Shown in pieces: positions 1 to 6,827 of a DNA stretch of 7,013 nucleotides. The stretch covers positions 1 through 7,013 of the forward strand of contig JALOPY010000128.1 in the NCBI GenBank assembly GCA_025453735.1, in the 5' to 3' direction. Each line of letters starts with the position of its first letter. The first letter of the stretch is position 1. The stretch is from a bacterium (GTDB lineage: Bacteria; Zhuqueibacterota; Zhuqueibacteria; Thermofontimicrobiales; Thermofontimicrobiaceae). Made by a program: the position numbers and the translations under genes. Under the pieces are notes generated by a model. The model had not been told where the DNA came from and did not search any database. It worked only from the letters and a program-made list of their open reading frames with translations.

Positions 1-1464
1 AAAGAATCCTTCCACCCAGAGATGGACGACCCACCAGCGCCAGTATTCGGCTTCGGATAAATGGCTGCCCTGACCGTACATCAGACCCGCCATGTAAAAC
101 AGCGGAATGGTGATGGCGCTGTACAATAGCATGTGCGTGATGCCGCCGAAATCCTGTTCTTTGCCCAGGGCGGGCCGAATGGCTCGAACGACCAGAAACA
201 GCCAGATGATCATGCCTGCAATCAACAGCAATTGCCAGACTCGACCCAACTCGATGTATTCGTAGCCCTGATGACCGAGCAAGAAATTATTGGCATTCAT
301 CCTGCCCGTAACCGACAGCCAGGTGCCGACCAGCGTTCCGCCTAAAACAACCGCAACAGCACCGAACAAAATCCAGGTCAGCAGCCCCTGTTTCTTCGGT
401 TCTTTGCCGATGAAGGGACCAATGAACAGTCCCGCTGCCAGAAAACAAGTCGCGATCCAGAAAATCGCCATTTGCAAATGCCAGGTGCGGGCGATAGCAT
501 ACGGCAAAAACGAGGCTAACGGGATGCCGTAAAATCGAGTTCCTTCGACGGTGTAATGGCCGATGATCGCACCCAATCCGATCTGCGCAATCAGCAGCAG
601 ACTGGCGACCAAAAAGTAAGGCAGCGTCGCCTTCTGGCTCGCAGTTGGAGTTGGCTCTTTGAAATCAACCAGCAGTTTTGCCTCGTAATCCTGATCCCGA
701 ATGTAGCGCAGATACAGGAACAGCACCACAGCGATTGCCAGAATCAACAGGATCACGCTGAGGATCGACCAGATGATCGCATCGGGAACGGGCTGATTGC
801 CGACCAGCGGATCAAAGGGCCAATTGGTGGTGTAGGTGTAATCTTTATCCAGGCGATTGGTGCCAGCCGCCCAGGCGAGCCAGGCGAAAAAGGCCGTGAT
901 GATGCGCCCCTCTTCTGCCGTCCGAACGATATTAGTCTGCAAACCCATGCTTTCGTTGCCGTTCTGGAAAAGCTGGGTGTAATAGGTAGTGAGCAATTTA
1001 AATGCGTCAGACTGATTTGGAGTGAAAATCAAGGTTTTGCTTTCAGTATTGAAGCGATTGGTTTTCACCTCTTGCTGAACCAGCGCACTCAAATTGGCTT
1101 TTGTCACCTGATCCAGCGACTGGAAATCCTGCTGGGAAAACGATTCTGCCTGCGCCACATCCAGATTATGATACCTGGCAGCGATAAACAGCCCCAGGCG
1201 ATGCAGGTAATCCGCAGACCAGTCTGGCGCCAGATACGAGCCATGCCCCCAGATGGTTCCGATATGCTGCCCCCCACGGCTGAAGTAGTAATTCTGTCCA
1301 TCCATGATATCTTTGCCAGTGAACACCACTTCACCCGTTTCCGTTTTGACAACCTCTGGAATCGGCGGTTTTTCTTTGTTGATGATATAGCCGCCAAAGA
1401 TGAGAACGCCAAAAGCGAGAACGAGTAAGAATAGCAGCACAGCGCGGACTTTAGAATTGATCAT
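1..1464 (-). CDS. norZ: Quinol-dependent nitric oxide reductase (qNOR), N-terminal 488 residues, 3' end cut by window
   Basis: Single-subunit inner-membrane enzyme of the heme-copper oxidase superfamily that reduces two NO to N2O using quinol, for denitrification or NO detoxification. The frame is open from the ATG at 1464 to the window edge, giving 488 of the roughly 750-790 residues usual in the family. A first membrane helix (about 6-28) precedes a large periplasmic domain (about 30-225) with the qNOR signatures IGTIWGHGSY (68-77) and APDWSADYLHR (79-89). This domain corresponds to NorC of cNOR but has no CxxCH, as expected for the quinol type. Helices follow from about 228. ARTWHLQ places a probable low-spin heme b ligand at His329. 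WWVVHLWVEGFF (477-488) matches the non-heme FeB site, with His481 and the catalytic-type Glu485. The remaining FeB and heme ligands lie outside the window. GGGAGG lies 7 nt before the ATG. Base composition is visibly richer in GC than the neighbouring operon. Identification is firm from motifs. Confidence 0.95.
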   Translation of the reverse strand, partial: MINSKVRAVLLFLLVLAFGVLIFGGYIINKEKPPIPEVVKTETGEVVFTGKDIMDGQNYYFSRGGQHIGTIWGHGSYLAPDWSADYLHRLGLFIAARYHNLDVAQAESFSQQDFQSLDQVTKANLSALVQQEVKTNRFNTESKTLIFTPNQSDAFKLLTTYYTQLFQNGNESMGLQTNIVRTAEEGRIITAFFAWLAWAAGTNRLDKDYTYTTNWPFDPLVGNQPVPDAIIWSILSVILLILAIAVVLFLYLRYIRDQDYEAKLLVDFKEPTPTASQKATLPYFLVASLLLIAQIGLGAIIGHYTVEGTRFYGIPLASFLPYAIARTWHLQMAIFWIATCFLAAGLFIGPFIGKEPKKQGLLTWILFGAVAVVLGGTLVGTWLSVTGRMNANNFLLGHQGYEYIELGRVWQLLLIAGMIIWLFLVVRAIRPALGKEQDFGGITHMLLYSAITIPLFYMAGLMYGQGSHLSEAEYWRWWVVHLWVEGFF

Positions 1465-1503
1465 TTCACTTTCCTCCCTTGAAAGTTAAATTGAGTTACG
1501 AAC

Positions 1504-1532
1504 GTGACGGTCATCTCGCCGATGACGGTCAC
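1504..1532 (-). repeat. Inverted repeat / predicted 5'-leader hairpin of norZ
   Basis: On the minus strand the arms GTGACCGTCAT and ATGACCGTCAC flank a 7-nt loop CGGCGAG. They pair over 11 positions with a single central C-C mismatch. Each arm also contains the small palindrome TGAC-C-GTCA, so the element is at once a direct repeat of TGACCGTCA and an inverted repeat. It starts about 18 nt after the predicted transcription start and ends about 40 nt before the norZ ATG. It could be an RNA stem-loop affecting stability or translation, or a double operator for a dimeric DNA-binding protein. The sequence alone does not decide. There is no T-run on the norZ-proximal side, so it is not a classical terminator. 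Confidence 0.7.
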
Positions 1533-1555
1533 ATTAAAGTTAATTTGACGATAAA

Positions 1556-1598
1556 AATATAACAGATTAATATAACGAAATCATTGACAAAAGTCAAG
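1556..1598 (-). promoter_or_regulatory. FNR/DNR-type class II promoter of norZ
   Basis: A perfect palindrome TTGAC-AAAA-GTCAA (1584-1597, plus-strand reading) matches the CRP/FNR-family box layout (FNR itself prefers TTGAT-N4-ATCAA). Reading toward norZ, a TATATT hexamer (1561 down to 1556) begins 22 nt after the box. If this is the -10 at -12 to -7, the box is centred at -41.5, the classical class II activator position. The start would be near 1549, leaving an untranslated leader of about 85 nt. No good -35 is present apart from the box, consistent with an activated promoter. The family member (FNR, DNR/NnrR or HcpR type) cannot be read from the site. Confidence 0.75.
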
Positions 1599-1629
1599 AT
1601 CTCAGGTTGATATTCGAATTTTAATTTTA

Positions 1630-2871
1630 TCAAAAACTATACTTCACCTTCGCATACATCATATCATTGTTGTCATACTGCTCAAACATCCCTGCACCAT
1701 TACCGGTAAAAATATTTGCTCCCAATAGAATCTCGAAGCCATCGGTAAAATCATAGGAGAGTTTGGGACGGATCAACGCATCTTCATTATTGAATCCGTA
1801 GTAGACGAACAATTGCAGATTCAGCGTCTCACGCAGGAAATCACGGGAAGCCAGAAAGGTTGCCGTGTTCTGAAATTGATCCTGGTAAATTTCAGTCTCA
1901 TAATCCAGAATAGCTTCCTGAATGAACTGCCCGCTTAGCTTAAAATCCCACAACGAATATTCCAATCCAACCAGGTAATGAAAATAATCTTTTATTACAA
2001 CACCATCAGTGAGATTGAGATTAGTGCTGTTGAAATATTTGCCGCGATAAAACGCACCTTCGCCACGTAGCACCCAGGCGCCCAGCGTTGCGCTGAAACT
2101 GCCGCCCGCCATGCTCAACCGATGATGCTCGGGTGTCACCGTAATTCCTGCGAGCTGTTGCGTTACAGGCTCTACGGTTTTTCGCACATGATAGGTTGGA
2201 TTATCATCCCAAAGATAACCGCTCATAATCTCGAAATCGATTACACTTGTCAGTGCAGAATATTTTAATGCCAGCTCACTATTCTCCAGTTTGGATTCCA
2301 CTGTCGCATTTGAATAATCAAATGTTGGCGTCATTGGGAAGGCCATCATCTTTGGCGCCCAATAGCTTTCAGCGCCTGGGAAAATCGTCGGTTGAAAGCG
2401 CGGCATCCATACCAATTCAAACGTGTGGTCGCCGCGATAATAATTCAATTTTACCGCATCGACGCCGATCCGGATCTCCTCAAAATCGGGCAGCAGAAAT
2501 TCGCTCAGATCCTTGGGCGAGATGATATCGGTGATAAACACGCCATCTGCTTTGCCCCAGATGATTTGCTGTTTCCCCAGTCGAATATCGATGTTTCCGA
2601 AATAGATATCCAGATATGCCTGGCGCAATTTTAAATTAATATCCCGGTCAGGATATTGGTACAGGTAGGGATTAAAATACAGCGCTGTCTTATCACGCTT
2701 GTGCTCCAATTTCAAATCCAATGTATTCTGCTGAATGGAATATGAGCCATCTTCGGTTAACACGCCCAAATACGTTCTGCCGTAACCACGAAATGTCAAT
2801 CCCTGCGGCAAAGCATATCCTGCAGTTAAAAATAGTGCAATGAGCGCGAGTGATATGATTTTCGTTCTCAT
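1630..2871 (-). CDS. Outer-membrane beta-barrel protein, DUF1302-like, third gene of exporter operon
   Basis: 413 residues with an N-terminal signal peptide (basic MRTK, hydrophobic 5-18, likely cleavage near AYA at 18-20). The remainder alternates polar and hydrophobic residues with many Tyr, Phe and Trp, and it ends in YAKVKYSF. The terminal Phe is the usual outer-membrane insertion signal for barrels. Residues about 82-140 (LRQAYLDIYFGNIDIRLGKQ, then IIWGKADGVF and ISPKDLSEF) resemble the conserved N-terminal part of DUF1302-type porins, which often accompany RND and LolA-like genes. The start ATG lies one base after the stop of the LolA-like gene, with AAGGGG 8 nt upstream, so translation is probably coupled. 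The likely role is the outer-membrane end of an export route fed by the two upstream genes. The substrate is unknown. No clear terminator is seen between this gene and norZ. Confidence 0.8.
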   Translation of the reverse strand: MRTKIISLALIALFLTAGYALPQGLTFRGYGRTYLGVLTEDGSYSIQQNTLDLKLEHKRDKTALYFNPYLYQYPDRDINLKLRQAYLDIYFGNIDIRLGKQQIIWGKADGVFITDIISPKDLSEFLLPDFEEIRIGVDAVKLNYYRGDHTFELVWMPRFQPTIFPGAESYWAPKMMAFPMTPTFDYSNATVESKLENSELALKYSALTSVIDFEIMSGYLWDDNPTYHVRKTVEPVTQQLAGITVTPEHHRLSMAGGSFSATLGAWVLRGEGAFYRGKYFNSTNLNLTDGVVIKDYFHYLVGLEYSLWDFKLSGQFIQEAILDYETEIYQDQFQNTATFLASRDFLRETLNLQLFVYYGFNNEDALIRPKLSYDFTDGFEILLGANIFTGNGAGMFEQYDNNDMMYAKVKYSF

Positions 2872-2872
2872 T

Positions 2873-3658
2873 TTACAATCCCCTTTTCATCATTCGTTCG
2901 GTGAAGTTATCGTCGGATACTCCCACATCCACTTGCACATTTTCAAGCAACATGTCCGTTTTATGATCTTTCTGAGAATTAGACATTTCACTGTGCAGTA
3001 TCAACCAGTAACCTTTGATCTTTTCATATTTCTTCACCGTTAACATTTTCAATAGGTCATCGTCCTCATCATAGAATTCCTTCTTTAATCCGATCCATTT
3101 ATCTTTAATTATCCAGGTGATTGTTTTCGAATACATATAATTTTCTTCTTTGGGAATGCTCTCAACAACATAACAGCTTTCCCCGTTATATTTTTCTTCC
3201 CGCAACAAATTGTGCGTATCTTCAGTGGGATGGCGGTCTCCCAAATCATCATAAGTGAAATCCGATCCCATAAAATAATCACTTTTGCTATCGCTGGAAA
3301 TGCGTTTCACCCGCTTCAACGCCGGCAAATAAATCCACTGATCGTCATCGCGTCCTTGTTCGTCGTAACTCCAGTTCATAAACGAAGTATTGCGGACATC
3401 AGCCGGCGATATGAAAAACATGGTCTTTTTTTCCACTTGACCAAAATTTTTGAGATATTGACGAATCTTTCGCACCCGTTGATCATCCCGAGAGTTAATC
3501 AGGGTCATCGTTAATTCACCAGTTTGATCTTTGCCAGTGGGACGATCATACACATTTTGAATGATCTGCAATCCGGTCAGTTTTTCCTGTCCAAAAGCGA
3601 GTACCGGCATGAGAAGAGACATCATTAACATACTATTTATCATTTTCTTAAAAGACAT
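2873..3658 (-). CDS. LolA-like periplasmic protein (outer membrane lipoprotein-sorting protein family)
   Basis: 261 residues. A signal peptide is clear: basic start, hydrophobic 8-21, probable cleavage after AFG (21-23) with Gln24 next. There is no lipobox cysteine, so the product should be soluble in the periplasm. The mature part carries features of the COG2834 / LolA_like family: QTGELTMTLINSRDDQ (45-60), WIYLPALKRVKRI (108-120) and YFMGSDFTYDDL (128-139). The fold in this family is a half-barrel with a hydrophobic pocket that carries lipid-like ligands. True LolA has a different, shorter sequence, so this is a specialised relative, not the housekeeping lipoprotein carrier. AGGAGG lies 6 nt before the ATG, a strong site supporting this start. 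It sits between the RND exporter (43-bp gap) and the barrel gene (1-bp gap), which fits a shuttle from inner to outer membrane. Confidence 0.85.
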   Translation of the reverse strand: MSFKKMINSMLMMSLLMPVLAFGQEKLTGLQIIQNVYDRPTGKDQTGELTMTLINSRDDQRVRKIRQYLKNFGQVEKKTMFFISPADVRNTSFMNWSYDEQGRDDDQWIYLPALKRVKRISSDSKSDYFMGSDFTYDDLGDRHPTEDTHNLLREEKYNGESCYVVESIPKEENYMYSKTITWIIKDKWIGLKKEFYDEDDDLLKMLTVKKYEKIKGYWLILHSEMSNSQKDHKTDMLLENVQVDVGVSDDNFTERMMKRGL

Positions 3659-3701
3659 GACAAACCTCCTTGATTCATTTTTAAGTTAGAGTTAATTTAA
3701 A

Positions 3702-5990
3702 TTATTTTTTCTTTTTAAAATAAATATTTGACATATAAAGCAAAACATACATCACTGTTACTGTTCCCAAAAAACTGGTAAACATATTCAGCGACACCAG
3801 CGCGCCCAGCGCACGGTTCGGCGGAAATACTGAAAACAACAGCACTAAAAATCCGGCGATAACAACCACTGCGTTAAAAATAATCGCCCGCCCGGAATGG
3901 TGCATGGTTTGTCGGCTCGTTTCATTTTTATCGCCGGTTTCCTGTGCATATATTTTATAGCGTTCGATGAAATGCACGCCATAGTCAATTCCGATGCCAA
4001 TGGCAATACTTGACAGCAACGCCGTTGTTGTGCTCAGCGGGATGTTAAACAATCCCATAACTCCAAAGCTGATAAAGGCAGTGATCGTGATCGGCACCGC
4101 TCCAATCACCCCGGCAGTAATTTTTTTGAACATGAACGACAGCAGCGCAATAACGATAATCAGCGACAGGATCAGGCTTTTAATCTGTCCTTCCAAAATG
4201 AGGTCTGAAAAAACCAGCCCTTTGTACCCGGAACCAGCATAGTTAAGTTTGACGCCTAAATTCTTAAAATTTCCAAGATGCCTGTCAATCGCTGCCAGTG
4301 CACTATTCAGCGCTTTTGAATTATCACTTTTCAACTGAAATGTCACATTGGCTTTTTGATAATTATAATCCACCACCTGCCATAAATTTTCTGGATCGCC
4401 GGACATTTCGTAAAGCAGTAAATATTGAGCGACCAGTTCTTTGCTATCCGGAATGATATTGTATTTTTCACTGTCCGCGTGCATCACTTTGTTCATTCGT
4501 TTTAAATAATCGGTCAATGCGAATGAATTGCCTACCACTTCCAGACTGCCATCCACATCCTGCTGCATCTGATCCATGGCAGTGAGAATTGCTGGTTCTT
4601 TAAACGCATCCAACTCACTGGAATCCAAAATCACATTCAGCGTGGATGTTCCGCCAAAATATTTGTTAATAAACTTGTCAGTCAATACGATGTCGCTGTC
4701 TTTTTCAAACTTGTCCAGAAAACTGGAATTGATCCACACTTTACTCATGCCAAAAATAGATACTGCACCAATAGCGATACTCACAAAAATCGTTGCGTAT
4801 TTGTGCCGATTAATAAAAAGGGCAAATGCTGTAAAAGCCCGACCCTGTTCTCCAATATTCTTTGAATCCTGCTTAATTTTTGGAAGACCGAATGCCATTA
4901 TCCCGGCTGGAATGAGTGCAAGCGAAAACACCATCGCCATCATCACACCAAAAGCGGTGAACACACCAAAATATTTAATTGGATACACTTCCGATGTCAA
5001 CAGCGAGATAAATCCCACCGCTGTGGTTACCGACGTCATCACTACCGGTTTCCACATTTCTTTTAGCATATCAAGAACAGCTTCTTTTTTGCCGACACCG
5101 GGATTGCTTTTCATAAATAAAAATAAATGACTGTACAGATGAATGCCATCTGCCACCCCAATGGCAATGAGCATCACTGGTATCATCGTCGACACCGCGT
5201 AAATCGGAATGCCAACGGCTGCCATTAATCCGAATGCCCAGACCGTGCTGATTAGAACCACCAGCAATGTGAAAATGGTGCTCTTCACGCTGCGTAAAAC
5301 GAACAGCAGCACCAAAATAATCACAACAATAACAATCGGTACCATCCGCTGCATGTCCCGTGGACCCAAATACGCCATAGTACCTTCCACAATGGGGCGG
5401 CCGGCAACGTGTAATTTCTCCGGTCCTTCATAGGTTTTTGCCAGGTCTAATAACTCGTGATAAAATTCCTGGGAAAACACATCATCGCCAATTTCCGCAA
5501 CCACAATCGTTACTTTTTCATCGGTGGATACCAACCTGCCAAACACCATCTCATTGTTCCGAACGTTTTGCTGCAACTTGCTCAAGGAAGAATCGCTATC
5601 AGGCACGCGGTCAAAAAATGGTTTCACATCAAGCCCTTCCTCGGTTCCGATGATATTATCCGCACTGTAAAGCGAAGTCACGTCATCTTTGTGAACCTGC
5701 TCCATCTTTTGTAGCGCTTTTGTCAACTGTTTCACTTTATTCAGCGTGCCGCTGTTGTAAATTCCCTGTTCATTTTCGATGGCGATGATCACACCGTCTT
5801 TGATATTGAACCAGTCTTCGGCCTGATTGCTGTAAACAAACGCCGGATGATCCTGGGGCATATACTCATCGAGATCGGTTTCCATGCGCGAATTCTGCTT
5901 CATCTGCCAGAAAAAGAGAATCGTAACGATCAACACAATTGCTAAAATCAGCCACTGTTTTGTGATTAATTTTTCAAAAAATCTGTTCAT
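3702..5990 (-). CDS. RND superfamily exporter, MMPL/HAE3-like (COG1033)
   Basis: 762 residues, the usual size of this class and shorter than the roughly 1030 of AcrB-type pumps. It has the two-fold RND plan. Helix 1 (about 12-29) is followed by a periplasmic domain (30-213) and a helix bundle (about 216-369). Helix 7 (about 399-416) is followed by a second periplasmic domain (417-600) and a second bundle (about 604-755). The repeat halves carry matching helix-4-type motifs, IAIGVADGIHLYSHLF (275-290, Asp281) and IAIGIGIDYGVHFIERY (662-678, Asp669). These are the acidic residues expected for proton coupling in MMPL and sterol-sensing-domain-like transporters. It probably moves a hydrophobic or amphiphilic molecule out of the inner membrane by proton exchange. 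AAGGAG sits 5 nt before the ATG. It is the first gene of the operon, and the promoter region carries a motif shared with the tetR operator. The substrate is not deducible. Confidence 0.9.
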   Translation of the reverse strand: MNRFFEKLITKQWLILAIVLIVTILFFWQMKQNSRMETDLDEYMPQDHPAFVYSNQAEDWFNIKDGVIIAIENEQGIYNSGTLNKVKQLTKALQKMEQVHKDDVTSLYSADNIIGTEEGLDVKPFFDRVPDSDSSLSKLQQNVRNNEMVFGRLVSTDEKVTIVVAEIGDDVFSQEFYHELLDLAKTYEGPEKLHVAGRPIVEGTMAYLGPRDMQRMVPIVIVVIILVLLFVLRSVKSTIFTLLVVLISTVWAFGLMAAVGIPIYAVSTMIPVMLIAIGVADGIHLYSHLFLFMKSNPGVGKKEAVLDMLKEMWKPVVMTSVTTAVGFISLLTSEVYPIKYFGVFTAFGVMMAMVFSLALIPAGIMAFGLPKIKQDSKNIGEQGRAFTAFALFINRHKYATIFVSIAIGAVSIFGMSKVWINSSFLDKFEKDSDIVLTDKFINKYFGGTSTLNVILDSSELDAFKEPAILTAMDQMQQDVDGSLEVVGNSFALTDYLKRMNKVMHADSEKYNIIPDSKELVAQYLLLYEMSGDPENLWQVVDYNYQKANVTFQLKSDNSKALNSALAAIDRHLGNFKNLGVKLNYAGSGYKGLVFSDLILEGQIKSLILSLIIVIALLSFMFKKITAGVIGAVPITITAFISFGVMGLFNIPLSTTTALLSSIAIGIGIDYGVHFIERYKIYAQETGDKNETSRQTMHHSGRAIIFNAVVVIAGFLVLLFSVFPPNRALGALVSLNMFTSFLGTVTVMYVLLYMSNIYFKKKK

Positions 5991-6027
5991 ATTGTCTCCT
6001 TAACTTGAGCTTTGAAATTATTATCAT

Positions 6028-6040
6028 TGTAAATTTTACA
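6028..6040. repeat. Small perfect palindrome TGTAAA-T-TTTACA
   Basis: A 13-bp perfect odd palindrome lies between the exporter ATG and the putative TetR operator, inside the untranslated leader of the exporter operon. In an AT-rich stretch this could be chance. It could also be a short weak hairpin or a further protein-binding site. Confidence 0.3.
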
Positions 6041-6046
6041 TTATTT

Positions 6047-6062
6047 GTTATCACTCACTAAC
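6047..6062 (-). promoter_or_regulatory. Putative TetR-family operator of the exporter operon
   Basis: The 16-mer GTTATCACTCACTAAC has palindromic ends (GTTA-N8-TAAC). It matches the tetR-upstream 16-mer GTTATCATTCGCTAAC (6762-6777) at 14 of 16 positions. It lies 57 bp before the exporter ATG and 88 bp left of the tetR stop codon. Recurrence of the same motif before the regulator and before the adjacent operon is the usual mark of a local TetR repressor's binding site. No convincing sigma70 promoter can be placed directly over it, so repression might act downstream of the start point. Confidence 0.65.
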
Positions 6063-6093
6063 TTAATTGGTTTACAACAATCCATTTTGATGC

Positions 6094-6135
6094 AAACTAA
6101 ATAAATAAATTTTTAAATATCCTGACCAATGTCAA
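6094..6135 (-). promoter_or_regulatory. Candidate FNR-type box and -10 of the exporter operon
   Basis: The plus-strand sequence CTGAC-CAAT-GTCAA (6122-6135) differs at one of ten arm positions from the TTGAC-N4-GTCAA boxes before norZ and tetR. Reading toward the exporter, the hexamer TAGTTT (6099 down to 6094) begins exactly 22 nt after the box, the same spacing as in the other two, but it is a weaker -10. The predicted start is near 6087, about 97 nt before the ATG, with the TetR-type operator at about +26 to +41. It is less certain than the other two boxes. Confidence 0.45.
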
Positions 6136-6149
6136 AAATTTGAGATAAA

Positions 6150-6737
6150 TTATTCTTTAGTCGTCATCATTGTTAACATTGTCTCGACCACAGATTTTCC
6201 CCGTTGCACCAGGGAAAACTGAAAATCCTTCAATTTCCATTGAAAAATGATCACCCGAATCGCGCCCATCATGATCGAAGCCAGGTTGTCGGCATCTTCA
6301 TCAATGATAATCTTTTTGGCTTGGCCAGATTTTATCAAATCCATAAGCAGGCGATAGCGTGAATTGGTAATCAAAGCCAGCTTGCGTTTAAACTTCTCAT
6401 TTAAATTAAATACCTCTTCAGACATCATGATCGTTGTCATGGCTTGATTCTTCTCAAAATACGCCAGTTGCAGTAAAAAGAGCTGCCTGATTTTTTCCAG
6501 TTCACCTTCCACCGCAATCAACTTTTGTTGAATCAGTTCACCAAACTCCTTCATTTTATTGAGAATGCCCATGATGATGTCGTCTTTGCTTTTAAAATGG
6601 CGATAAATTGCTGGCTCGGAAATCCTCACCCGACTTGCCAGCTCCCGAATGGACAATGCTGGAAACCCGTTCTCATGTATAATCTGGATACCCTCATTGA
6701 TAATTTGCTCTTTTCTCTCCCCAGATGTGATTCTCAT
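6150..6737 (-). CDS. TetR/AcrR-family transcriptional regulator
   Basis: 195 residues from the ATG at 6737. The N-terminal DNA-binding domain is typical of the family: ERKEQIINEGIQIIHENGF (7-25), then LSIRELASRVRISEPAIYRH (28-47) as the helix-turn-helix and FKSKDDIIMGIL (48-59). The C-terminal helical part (60-195) is the ligand-binding and dimer domain and gives no ligand clue. An in-frame TTG five codons upstream (6752) would give 200 residues, but it has no ribosome binding site and lies inside the operator palindrome. The ATG has GGGAAAGAG ending 4 nt before it and is preferred. The gene is just upstream of, and co-directional with, the exporter operon (159-bp gap to its ATG). Shared operator motifs indicate it represses both itself and that operon. 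Ligand release by the exported compound is the usual logic but is inference here. Confidence 0.93.
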   Translation of the reverse strand: MRITSGERKEQIINEGIQIIHENGFPALSIRELASRVRISEPAIYRHFKSKDDIIMGILNKMKEFGELIQQKLIAVEGELEKIRQLFLLQLAYFEKNQAMTTIMMSEEVFNLNEKFKRKLALITNSRYRLLMDLIKSGQAKKIIIDEDADNLASIMMGAIRVIIFQWKLKDFQFSLVQRGKSVVETMLTMMTTKE

Positions 6738-6751
6738 ATTTCTCTTTCCCA

Positions 6752-6783
6752 ATATTTGTTAGTTATCATTCGCTAACAAATAT
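6752..6783 (-). promoter_or_regulatory. Perfect palindromic operator upstream of tetR
   Basis: The arms ATATTTGTTAG (6752-6762) and CTAACAAATAT (6773-6783) are perfect inverted repeats of 11 bp around a 10-bp centre. The right part contains the 16-mer GTTATCATTCGCTAAC (6762-6777) that recurs before the exporter operon. The palindrome overlaps the -10 hexamer and start region of the sigma70-like tetR promoter, the standard arrangement for autorepression. Confidence 0.75.
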
Positions 6784-6806
6784 AATCAAAAAAAAATCAT
6801 TGTCAA
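6779..6806 (-). promoter_or_regulatory. Sigma70-like promoter of tetR
   Basis: Reading left, a consensus -35 TTGACA (6806 down to 6801), a 16-bp spacer and -10 TATATT (6784 down to 6779) predict a start near 6772, about 35 nt before the tetR ATG. The -10 and start are covered by the operator palindrome. Confidence 0.6.
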
Positions 6807-6827
6807 GCTTTTTTATTTCTCGATGGC

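Noticed and set aside
556..1428. 290-residue plus-strand open frame opposite norZ
   Set aside because: It is antisense to a frame with unmistakable qNOR motifs, has low-complexity Gln/Asp/Arg-rich composition and no recognisable domain; a shadow of norZ codon bias. The same applies to the plus-strand frames at 133-345 and 290-532.
1504..1532. NorR or NsrR binding site
   Set aside because: The repeat does not match the known GTCA-N3-TGAC NorR core or the AT-rich NsrR site, so no such regulator is assigned.
1598..1629. Terminator after the barrel gene
   Set aside because: The stretch is AT-rich but has no stem-loop followed by T residues on the minus strand.
4576..5130. 184-residue plus-strand open frame inside the exporter gene
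   Set aside because: It lies opposite the well-supported RND coding sequence and shows no domain or ribosome binding site; treated as a shadow.
6738..6752. TTG start for tetR at 6752
   Set aside because: No ribosome binding site precedes it and it falls inside the operator palindrome; the ATG at 6737 has GGGAAAGAG at suitable spacing.
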